From Cranoglanis bouderius (taxonomy: Eukaryota; Chordata; Actinopteri; Siluriformes; Cranoglanididae), in contig CM042543.1 in the NCBI GenBank assembly GCA_023630585.1, forward strand, positions 14,609,760 to 14,673,759: a stretch of 64,000 bases of DNA. The letters run 5' to 3'. Below are positions 29,110 through 41,517 of the stretch, piece by piece. The translations under genes were made by a program, and so were the position numbers. Each line of letters starts with the position of its first letter. Positions within the stretch are counted from its first letter, which is position 1. The notes below the pieces were generated by a model. That model searched no databases. It was not told where the DNA came from and saw nothing but the letters and a program-made list of their open reading frames with translations.

Positions 29110-29570
29110 GAGAGAGGGAGACAGAGACAGAGTGAGCAATGGAGAGATTATGTAATGTAATAGTGTCCAAAACCACATGAACAATAAAGGACTGTCAAAA
29201 CAAAAGGAAATGAGCAAAAGTTTCCACAGCATGGACATGTGCTGACGTGTGTGTGTTAAAGGGTGTGTGTGTGTGTGTGTGTGTTCACAGGGGTATTTGA
29301 CTTTTACTTTTAAGTAGAGTGAGAGAGAATTCTTGTCTCTCTCAGAGTGGCTTCACCTCACTGTCTATAACTGCTCCTGGTTACCTAGCAACCTAATCTC
29401 TCAGAGTATGCCAATGGATGACCTGGGGTACTGGGATATATATATACATACATATATATACACATACATATATATACATATATATACACATACATATATT
29501 ATATATATATATATATATATACACATATATATATATATACACATATATATATATACACATATATATATAT

Positions 29571-29668
<98 letters not shown>

Positions 29669-30314
29669 GTATTTCCTGTATATGTCTAGATAAAGATAAA
29701 GTATGTTTAGCCTTAACCTCATTAAACAAAAATAAGACTTTTGGGGTCTTTTAGTTTTGCAAAAGCAAATGTCATCACAAGGACAAAATTGTAATGCACT
29801 CATGTATATGGGGTCACTGGGTCCCCACGAAGCCCCCACCACCACCACCAGACAAACACACACACACACACACACACAAAAAAAAAAAGCATAACCGCAG
29901 ATTATAATAGTTGCCAAGAGGGTTAGGGTGAGTCAATATGCAAATCTTGTGCCAAGCCAGACCGTGTGTGTGAGGGAATTATAGTCATGAGAATTAACAC
30001 AGTTTAGCTATGGCATAGTATGTATTCAATATCCAGTACTTGAATATCTAACAAAGCTTTCAGTACACACATACACATATGTACATGCAGTGTTGCATTA
30101 CGATCTTTGTAAGGTATTTGCATTTGTGTATTAATGAAAGTAAATAATGCTACAGCACACCTTAACCTCAGTGACTAAAATATATTTGGCTGTTTTAGTT
30201 TTTCAAATAAAATCTGCATTTTTATACAAAAAAAAAGTCAAATGTTAACACAAGGTCAAAACTATCATGTGCTCCTATCATGGAGATGTTTGGTCCCAAC
30301 ACAGAAAAATACAT

Positions 30315-30406
<92 letters not shown>

Positions 30407-31056
30407 ACCCACACACACACACACACCTCAAAGACACAGTGGGTGAGGAGGAAACATGTTTCTTGCCTGGAAACTGCTGCCTCCACATTCCTCCCATAAG
30501 AGCTCTGCAGACCCCCAAAAACGAGTGAAGAATGGAGGGAGGTGAGTGGAAAAAAAAATTCCTCAGGGGGATCTCTCCTTCCGTATATCAGCCCCCTCCT
30601 CTTCTCTGCGTCTTCCCCGGTCCTCCTCAGTGTGTCTGGAGTGGTTGCTCTTCCCCAGCTCAAGGGGAGCCTGAGTAGTGGCATGCACACACATATACAC
30701 ACACACTCTCTCCCTCCTTTTTTGCCTCAGTGTCTAGTGAGAACGATCCCGTCACAGCAGCAGAATGCAGTGCGCTTTAGCAATGAGGAACGAGCGTCAG
30801 GGAGAAGGGGAAAGAAAAAAAGAAAAGAAAAAAAAAAAACCTAATGCGAGAGCCAGTACAAACACGCACTTCTGCGGCTCTCCTCTGGTCTCGGCTGCAG
30901 TCTCTCCTCCTCCCTCTGTTCTTCCCCACGGCCCCTTCACTCCTCTGCACTGCCTTTTTCTTCAATTTATGTTTTGTAAAAGCACAACATTTAGGAGCTG
31001 TTGACCCCCTCCCATGCCTTTTCTTTTTTACTTAACCCTGATCTCACTCACTCTCC

Positions 31057-31089
<33 letters not shown>

Positions 31090-34000
31090 ACCCACACACA
31101 CACACACACACCCCCCTCTCGCCTCCTAGTCCTATTTCCTGTGCTCTATCTGTGTTCCAACTGCTGGTTTTGGCCAAACATGCCTCATGTTAAATGGTCT
31201 TATAATGTGAGCACTTATAAAAAGTCTGTGTGTGTGTGTGTGTGTGTGTGTGTTAGGTGTACATGGGAGTTGTTCAGAATAAATGCAGGGATACAGACTT
31301 AAAGAAATACTCCAGAGTTGGACGATTGAATGCTGACCTCAGACAATTGTTTTGACATGTTTCCCTGTACTTTGTAAAGAATGGAAACCTGTTAATGCAA
31401 AACTGACTTATAATGGAAGTCTAAGGGCAGCTGACCTGCATTATTGTGCCACTCAAACACATTACTCTCATTACTTTCAGCTTCGTTCAGCTCACAGCCA
31501 CGTACACACATGCTCAGGAAGAGAGAAACAGATCACTCGAATACACTGGGAAACCAGGGCATGGGCACCACACCAATCATTACACCCATAGCTAGTCCTC
31601 CAAACACCACCCTCCCACTGCAGACTCGTATCAAACCATGCCCCCACGTGCTACATAGTGATAAAGCTGTTCTTATGTAGTTTTATCCAGATTTGTAGCT
31701 TTGGAGCAATAGAGTAAAAACCTTCTAAGGTTTTTGGTATCTATGCATCATCAGACATCAGACATCCTGTATAAATATTCATTCATACTCATGCTCTTAG
31801 CCCATTAGGGATCTTTGAGTAAATTGATTTTATATTATTTTGTTAGTACAGGGGGAAAAAATTTAAACTCATGTCCATGGTAATCACATGCATGTTTCAG
31901 ATGCATTAGAAGGGAATTAGGTCACCATAAACAACAAAACAGGATCTATGGTAAGGGTTAGACATCTGACACACTCATTTACACTCCCTCTCTCACACAA
32001 TTCCACAAACTCTAAGCAATCATAAGCACTGCATAGTGTAACACAGACATAGCGGCTAGTAAATGTGGCTCTGGTCATGATATTGTTCTAAAAGTGTGTG
32101 ACTCATAAACTGCTCAAAATGAGCCGTGTGTGTGTGCGTGTATGGCTAAAGAACGAACAGGACATTATGAAAAAAAGCCCATGTATTTACACAGCCTTCA
32201 CACTTCTGGCCGTGCCATTCACATTACTCCACACTGTGCAGCTGCGGATGTGTTTTCTCACATTGCAATCTGCTTCCTACCGATTTTTTGCTTTTTCCTC
32301 TATTCATTATATTCATTCCCTCACTCCCTCCTATCAGGGCTCTCTGTGACAGGAGCCATCTGGCCTGGCAAAGAGTGAGCACAGGACCAGCCCTGTACAC
32401 GCACTAGCATGAACGTGCACAGGCGTGCGCGTGCACACACACACAGCTGGGCCTTGTTACCACTCAACACTGAAAGCCGTTATGTGGAGGCATCAGCGCA
32501 GAGCATTTGAAGAGTTACAATAAGTGGAACACACACACAAACATTTCTTTATGGAGCAAAGAATAAAAACAGAAGTTCATCAAGAGTGTATTCAAAACTT
32601 CAGAAAGTGATGCCACTAATGTCTGGTGGACGTGTCTTTCAAAATCCCAGAAAAACTGATCTGTTCACGCATCTTTCACCTTGAAGAAATCAACAGAAAC
32701 TGCCTGATCTCAAAATCCCTTTGCCTCATGAGATCAATCATGTGACTTTACCAAACTGGATCCTGAGCAACTTTCTGTGGCCTAGTTGTTCTTTCCACAC
32801 TCATTTGGCTTGTGAATACCAAAAAAAGTTGGCAACAGGCGATTCAGGAGCAGAATCATGAAGACATAAGTTTAACTTGGGTTCGGCAGGTATGCTAGTG
32901 AATTTCATTATTCTTTAATAATATTTATTACACATTTAAGGTTATTTCATTTACTATTTGGGAATAGCTACAGTGCTGTATTTGTCCAGGACTGGCCGTC
33001 CCAGAAAATTCAGCCCAAGAGCAGACCGTCTGATGCAAAACGGAGTCTCTAAGATCTAAGAACCCCAAAATTTAATCACAGGATCTGCTAGTAAATCTTG
33101 CAACTGTTGGTGTCAAAGTGCATGCTTCTACAATCAGAAAGAGATTGCACAAATTTGACCTACCAGGAAAAAGCCTTTGCTATCTAAAAAGACATTAGAG
33201 CAAGACTACAGTTTGCCAATGAGCATATAGGCAAAGACCAGGCCTTTGGGAATCATGTGCTCAGGACAGACGAATCAAAGATAGAGTTGTTTGGCCTCTG
33301 TAACAGCAGACATGTTTGGTGCAGACCAAAGACAGCTCTTCAGGAGAAACACCTCATACCATCTGTGAAGCACAGTGGTGGAAATGTTATGGTATGGGTT
33401 TGCTTCGCTGCCTCAGGGACTGGACAGCATGCATTCATTGATTCAACTATGAATTCTGAACATATGAATATCAAAAAGAGTGCTTGAAGATAATGTGAGG
33501 CCATCTGTCCAAAAGCTGAAGGTGAACCAAAAGTGGACCTTTCAACGGGATAATGATCCTAAGCACACTAGCAAATCCACCAAGGAATGGCTCAAAAAGA
33601 GGAAATGGAATGGCCTAGTCAAAGGATTTGAATCCCATTGAAATGTTGTGGGCGGATTTGAAACGGGCAGTACATGCAAGAAAACCCTCAAACATCTTGC
33701 AACTGAAAGAATATTGCACGGAAGAGTGGTCAAAAATTCCAGCAAGCCGATGTCAGAGACTGGTGGACAATTATGCGAAACACCTACAAGAAGTTATTTC
33801 TGCTAAAGGGGGCAATACTAGCTTCTGAGGCCAAGGGTGTACTTACTTTTTCCACAGAAGAATCTCAGATCTATTGATATTTCTGTTGAATAAATGATTG
33901 AAATGGAAAAAGCAATTTTTCCTTGTGGTTTGATCCTCAAACCTTTTGGGAGAATGTTCTGTGGACTGAGGAGTCGAAAGTAGAACTGTTTGGAAGACAG

Positions 34001-37000
34001 GGGTCCCATTTCATCTGGCGTAAACCAAACACTGAATTCCACCAAAAGAACTTACCTACGGTCAAGCATGGTGGTGGAAGTGTGATGGTGTGGGGATGCT
34101 TTGCTGTTTCAGGGCCTTCAGGGAAACATGAATTGTGCTCTCTACTAGAAAATCTTAAAGGAGAATGTCCAGTTTTCAATCCATAAGTTGAAACTTAAGC
34201 ACAACTGGATTATGCAGCAAGACAATGATCCAAAGCATAGTAATAAGTCCACCTCTGAATGGCTCAAAAAAAGCTAAATTAAAGTTTTGGAGTGGCCTAG
34301 TCAAAGTCCTGACTTGAACCAATTGATATGCTGTGGCAGGACATTAAATGGGCAGTTCATACTCGAAAACCCTCCAGGATGGCTGAACTAATGCACTTCT
34401 GCAAAGAAGAGTGGGCCAAAATTCCACCACAGTACTGTGAAAGACTGATCTCCAGTTATCGGAAGCATTTGGTTGCAGTTATTGCTGCTAAAGGGGGCAA
34501 TTCGTTTTTCCCATGGGAGATAGGTGTTAAATAACAATTTTTTTGCTTCAATAAAAAAAAATAAAATAAATAAAAACTGTAGTGTGTGCTTACTCAGGTT
34601 GCCTTTGTTTTATGCTGTATTTCGTTTGAAGATCTAAAACTATTTAGTATGAGATATACACAAAAACAGAAGAAATCAGGATGGGGGCAAAGACTTTTTC
34701 ACAGCACTGTATATACTATACAATAGTATACCAGTGCTTTAGAGCTCCCTAAACCAAGACGGCACAGTAACACATTTTACTACATTTGTTACATTTAACT
34801 CCTAACAGACTATAAAATATGTTCCAAAACCTATTTAGGTTTAACCCCATCTACATTATCAGATTAGAGCAAACAGGCCAGATGACGGCCGCTAAATGAA
34901 GAGTCTGCATTCTGCACATAGTTTCAACTCCACCTTCTTAGGTGGAGTGTAACTCAATCTCCATGACACCATGACATTTTCTTACTATAAATAATTCACA
35001 TCACCTGCTTGCCTACACATATAGAAAAATGTATGCATGCATGTACGCACACACACACACACACAATAATGGATAACTGTTCATCTGCCCCTATTCATGT
35101 CTGGTCAGAGATATAGGAGTTTGATTTTTAAGCATTGAGAACTCATGGTTTTCCTACAGCAAGCATAATTTCCAAATGGAAATTATATTCTGTTCATTCA
35201 GTTGGATTAAGCACTGCGACCCACCTTCCCCACTGAGCCCAACCCTGCACAGATGGCTGGTAGGATTTTATGTCTGTAATCCCTCTTCTCTCGTCTCTTT
35301 TTCCCCTTAGCTATAGTTCCAAAACCACAATAATGGAAGAGCACATTAAGTTGAACATATGGCCACTGCATTTACTTTTACTGACTCATTTACTCTTACT
35401 GACTGGCCCATTTTCTTGCCTTTTCCACCCTTTTTTCTCTAGATATTTAGTTTAAACTCCTCTATATATTGCTCAAGACTGTAAATTCCCCTTCAGTTTT
35501 CCAGCTTAAAAGTGTACAGGCAGTGAACAGTTCTTGCAAATTGCATGCATTCTATTGGAAAACCTGTCACCAAGACAGCATTTACAAAGTGGTTCAGCAC
35601 AACAGGCATGAATACTTAACACATCAATAATATGCACTTTGTGGAGACACAAAGGAATGACATTAAGTCAAATTATCAGAGTTTTTTAAAATAAGATTGG
35701 TTACTTATGGGAAATCACAAACAAAAAGAGTTGTAAAATTAAAATTCCAAATTCGTGACTACACACAAACAACATAAAATTACACTCATTCAGTCTGCCT
35801 TTCAACTTTTAATCTAAACAGTATTTCAGAAATTCTACCATGCATCATAGCTAAACACTCCATATAATCAAAATGGTCAGGGCTCTCATATAAACAGTTT
35901 GTCTATAAAAATCTGTGTGCAAATTGTTTACAAGTGTGGGTATTTATCGAAATAAATGTTTGCTTAGGTTAGTGCTCCTATTTTTGCTTAGTTTTGACCA
36001 TGAATATGCAAAATACCTAGCAGTGAAGTTCAAAGGTGAAATATGTTCACCAAGAGCACTTTGCAAGGCCTTGTGAAATCATGGAATTGAACTGCTAATA
36101 CAGTTAATTAACTATGAAAGTAATTAGTGTTAAATACAAGCAACTATGTGGTTACACTTAAATCCAATAAAAGGCTGACAAAGCCAGGGTGTTAATGAAT
36201 GTTTTCTATTCTGTGACTGTGCAGGTACACTTGACAATTGCTAAAGTTCGCTGAAACACAGAAATATTAAACAGCAATGCTTAATAATGTAAACTTTGTT
36301 CTATATCGTAATCTGTGCTTCAGAAAAAATACCATACCATTCATGGTTAATTGTGGCCATGTCTATATAAAAGAGCAGTAAAATGCAGGTACATGGTGGC
36401 TAAGAACAATTTGTATTTATATAAGCCTCATAGTTTACACTTATGCAAATGATATGCATGCACACATTTAATGAATGCCAAATTGCGTCTGAGACTTTAC
36501 ATTTTATGACTAAGAAACTATTTAGAACCTTTCTATGCAAAGTTAATAAATTACAGGCCTTGATACATCAAACAACTAAATGTTAAACACAGGCATAATT
36601 TACCACAAGCAAATTAATTAACACTGATACTCATACACGGATGGCTGACCCTAGGTATTTGTGTGTGTACTGACCACTACCTCCATTACCATGGCAACAT
36701 CATCTGCTTTTACTAGAAAATAGGGACTTCATTACATGTTCTTGCTCTTATATAGTCGACAAAACAGTTACTGCTACACCAGGACGCAATTTATGGAACA
36801 GGAGCAACAATTTCAAATCACATTTTATTAACTAGAAAAAAAATTAAACATGTGCCTTTTGTTCAGTATGTCCAATTTGTCTTTCAAAGTCTTTCATACC
36901 GTGAAGGATCTACTCAAAGACAAAGCCAAAACCAGCTGTGAAGACAACAGTTCAAAATTTATATTATATTAGATGAAAATCATCTAAAGTCATGTGGTGA

Positions 37001-40000
37001 TGAACTTAAAGAAACTGAAGGAGAGAGGTCTAAAGTGAGAGAATAATGTCAGCCCAAAATTGACTGTAAAAAAGAATGTTGTAAAGAGGATAAAAAAGGA
37101 GTTAAGACATGCAAATGTTTCTCATCACACAGCTTGGAGAGAAAAGTCACAATGATCTTGATTTACAGGCAGCAATAGGCAGTATCTGGCAACAACATAA
37201 AAGATTATGAGAGACAGGGCAATCACACGAAAGATATCTGATGTAAAATGTATCAGGATCACTTATTGTGCATTCCTGCATAACCCCAGCAGGTCACCAA
37301 TTACCAATCTTTCATATTGGTTTCCCTGTATGTCTCTTTCCCATCTTCCTCTCATTAGGCTCTCTAATAATATCTCATTATTTAGATTACAATAATTAGA
37401 ATCAGATAATATGATGGTGACATGCCATGTAATTTCCTGCAGGGTTTTGACACTGTATCTCTATTCCAGTTTCAGTTAAACTGCTCTTCTTGGACACCTC
37501 CCCCAACACAGTCATTTAACATCAGATTCATGAGCTGCAGGGTGAAAGCGCTCTATTACATCAACAGCATGGGTGGGATTAGAGAGTACTCTGAAAGGCC
37601 ACTGCACTGTGATACAGAAAAAGATTACATCAGTTCAATCACTAGTCATGCAGAAATCATGCAGCATACGCTTAGGTCTTCTTTTATGTATCCTAGACAA
37701 AGAAATTCAGAGAATTACTGGATACAATATTGTAAAGTACGAAAGAATAACCAACAGAGGCAACTGGAAAAAAGAACTAAAAATAAATATATACTATATA
37801 CCCATCAAGACCCTAGAAATGTGATGTGCTGTACACTTGTAGCAATTAGGGCAGCAAACAGAGCAAAGGTTCTCATATAAATAGCCAACATTCCAACATA
37901 TAAAGTTCTATAAAATAGGCTGTAAAATACTGTATAGCTGACATGGTCTAGTGTTCATGTAGAATTATTCAGCAGAAAAAAGTCCAAACCTTTATAATAT
38001 ACCAGTACACCAATAGCAAATCTCTGTCATCGGAATAGCCCCAACAGGAATCTAAAATGGCATTTATAATTAACTATACTAACCAATTTTGCCCTTTGTC
38101 AGAAATATCCAGATTTTCACTTGCTACTATTCGCTAATAGAGGAAAATTATAGAGATGAAAGAAGAATTATTTAAACTTTGTATAAATGGAAATGTCTCA
38201 CACTCATTCAAGACATTTGAAAAAAGCGGATATTGTGGAAAATTGGGACAAAGACTTTTATTTACTTGTGTCAGGCGATGCCATGGTGGAGACAATAACC
38301 GGGGGTCCAGTGCGTCGTGAGAGCTTCTGATTGGCAAGCCAAGGAGTTTGTATAGCAGCACCTACAGGCACCAGGGCACTCTCATGAGGTGTTGCCCCAG
38401 TCTTTCGCATTATATGGGGGCTTGGCTGTTGATTAGACAGCATAGACATCGTGGCCAGGCTTCTATCCCTTTTCATCAGTTCCATGGGCACAGTGTAGCT
38501 GGTGGAATATGCTTTGGGGGCCTGCTGTGGTGGCAAAGTGGGCATAATTGCTGACTGTGGTAGTCTAGCCAGTGCTGGTGTTTGTTGTGGCATGCCATGG
38601 ATAGGGGTTGGCATTTGCTGTTGCAAACCATGGAATTGTGGTTGCACTCCTGGTATGTGTGATGTAAGTGGAAGTTGCTGGGACACTGCTGTCAAAGATG
38701 GCATAGGTAGGCCGGCTTGAGGAGTGTAAGCAGACAGTGAACGAGGTTGAACAGGCAGCACTGCACTATTGAAAGACCCTGGTGTTCTTGTTATAGGGTA
38801 TCCACTAGCCTCTAGAAGCTGCTGGGAGGGAGCACTACTAGGTCTGCGGCCCATGACTTCAGTCATCCTGGGGAAGATGGTCTGGACTTGGGTCAAGGGT
38901 GGCTGCATATACTGAGAGTCCAAACATGGAGTCGTTTTTGGTTGCTGGTGTATGTATATGTCACTGCGATGGCTGAAACTGTTGGATCGTCCTCGGACTG
39001 GAGCACTCTGGTGCTGAGGCATGTCCATAGGACGTCTGCAACTGACTGCCACACGAGAGAGAACACGTGCCTGACCTAAGTTGGGTGCAACAGAGTGAAC
39101 ATCATTCTGTTCCATAACAGCTAACATTGCAGTGGAATCAAAGCCCTGCTGTAGCAGAGAGGTTATAGTGCTCTCAGACAAACCTTCGTTGCGTAGAAAT
39201 GCCAGAAACTCTGGGTCAGCTACCTTCTTGGGGTCCACAGGAGCCAGTGAGTTTTGAGGCGTTGTAGGAGGAGGAGCAGGTTGAGTGGGGAGCTGAGGAG
39301 GACCCTGAGCAGGGATAGCAGCAGTGACTGAAGTAGTCGCTGGGGCAGGAACTGGCAAGGGAGGGTTAGGGTCATACATAGGATTTGTTGGTGCCACAGG
39401 TTGCCCCTGCAGAACGGATTGTGCAGGCTGGGTTTGTTGCACAAGTGGCATTTGCTGCACTTGCTGGATTGGTTGCATTTGCTGTGGTTGTTGAACTGGC
39501 TGCCCTTGCAGTACTGGCTGAACCTGCTGTGATTGGTGGAATGACTGAACTTGTTGCTGTTTTTGCTGTTGGGCCTGTTGCTGCTGTCCTATAAGATATG
39601 GTGAAGGGCTTTCCTGCCGCATAACCATACCTTGAGAAGATGGATCGATCACCAGGCAGGTGGCTGCAGGCTGACTTGGATCCATCAGTCTCCCATTAAG
39701 ATCACCATACATTGAGCATCCAGGAAGAGAGGAGGGTGCCTCAGCCCCATAGTGAGGAGTAGTTGCCTCAATGGCATAGCAAGCAGGAGATGGTGCTCGG
39801 CTTGGTATGTGCTGGCCTTCTGACATCATTTTGGCTACAGGCGTGGCAGGTAGAGGGCCAGGAAGGCATGGCTCCCGGTAAATACGGGTCATTTCGTGAG
39901 TGGTAGGGGGTGAATGAGGTGGTGCTGGAGTGTGGGCAGGCACACTAGACCTCCCAGACTGGTTCTTGTTCCAAAGTGGTTGAGTCCCTCCTATCACAAC

Positions 40001-41441
40001 ATAATGAGACCGGTTAAGGGGCATTTGTTCTCCACGATAGAAGTCATCAAGTGGCCTGGAAAACACTGCAGGATTTTGCTGGCAAGGATCCAGTGAAGTT
40101 AGAGAACCACGATGGACCATGGGTGAACGGTCATAATGACTGTTCAGCTCTGGAACAGAACTCTTCCTCATTCTGCGGGAATCTGGCTGATCATAATTTT
40201 GATTATAAAGAGACACCTGGTAATGGTACGGCTCCCGTTTCATATCCATGTCACATGGACGCACACCAGTGAGTGGTTCATTCCAACGTCCAGCATCCCC
40301 TCCAAAGGAGTTCTGTTGGTCAGTTGTCCTTGTCTGCTGCTCATACATATTCTTGCTGCATTCCCAAGTACTTTCATTCCCACCCAGCATGTCCCAGCTC
40401 TGGGAACGGCCAATCGGAAACTGCTTGCTAGAGACCAACATCAGCACCTAGACAGTCTTCTCGAAGGAAAAAAAATGTGCAGAGTGGATGGTGTTCTCTT
40501 GTGTTCTCTTCAGTTTTTCTGTTTCCTTTATGTAACTTAAAGAGTGGAGGATAAAAAAAAAGATGCTGCAGGAGTATCCTTTTTCATACGAGTTCCAGCT
40601 GTAATTTCTGTCTCTCCTCTCTTTTAGAGTTTGGCTTTTAGAGAGCTCCTCTTGGTAGGTGACAGCTGAATAATTAATCCAGTCCCTACTGCTGTTGGCA
40701 ACACAAAAGGGAAAGAAGATGCTCTCTCTCACACACCGGCTGTAGGCGAAGGCAACCTTGCTACTCCATTGTGAAAATGCAAAACAACAACCATGAACTG
40801 ATGAGAACACAGTGAGGAAGAGATTTTTTTCTTTACCAATGGAGGGGTGGTGCATAGGCAGGGGCTTTTGTTAATCCAGGAGAGCTGATCTGCTGATCTG
40901 CTTCTACTCCGAGACATTTTACTCGCTCTGAGTGCTATGAGGGATTACAGTCTAAATTAAGCCTGGTTAAATCCACTTCTGTATGGCACATGCACACAAA
41001 TGCATACTAATTCATTATACAAGTCTTACTCACAGACAGATTAAATACATTTATGATGATGATGTCACCCTGTACGATACAACACACCTACCTGTTGTAG
41101 ATAAACTCTGTGATGTTGCGGAGTCTCTGTCCAGTGGTTATTAAAAAGGATGGCTTTCTCAGAACCCCACAGGGCTGGACAAAGAGGCTGTCCGGTGGAA
41201 TTAATACAAACCTAATGCATCACTGTTAAGTCGTACAGCAACCTCAGAAAGATCAAATCCTGATTGAACAGTAATCCGGCAACTAGTCAAGCACTGTGCA
41301 CTCAGTAACACGTGCAAAAAGCTGACCTGACTTTACAAAAACACAGCTCATCTGTTTGACAAAAATAAAGCACATTTAAACTAATGTTAAAGCACATTTA
41401 AAGCACATCTGACATGTGTAAAAAAATAAAAAATAAAAAGT

Positions 41442-41517
<76 letters not shown>

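Larger units (their letters stand above)
28153..32968. other. ctbp2 intron 1 (RIBEYE side), microsatellite-rich
   Basis: No exon found. Contains (GA)n at about 29052-29116, (TG)n at 29262-29284, the arrays listed separately, and a diverged dispersed repeat at about 31290-31730 with a partner at 47150-47480. Confidence 0.4.

Noticed and set aside
29333..29917. Frames of 118-174 residues over TA/CA arrays
   Set aside because: Translate as YIYIYI or HTHTHT dipeptide runs from microsatellites.
37422..37880. 152-residue frame in the ctbp2 intron
   Set aside because: No recognisable motif and no exon signals; likely chance.
40445..40447. GTG as start of the RIBEYE exon
   Set aside because: It is the first codon after a splice acceptor; the in-frame ATG at 40441-40439 followed by LVSSKQF is the natural start.
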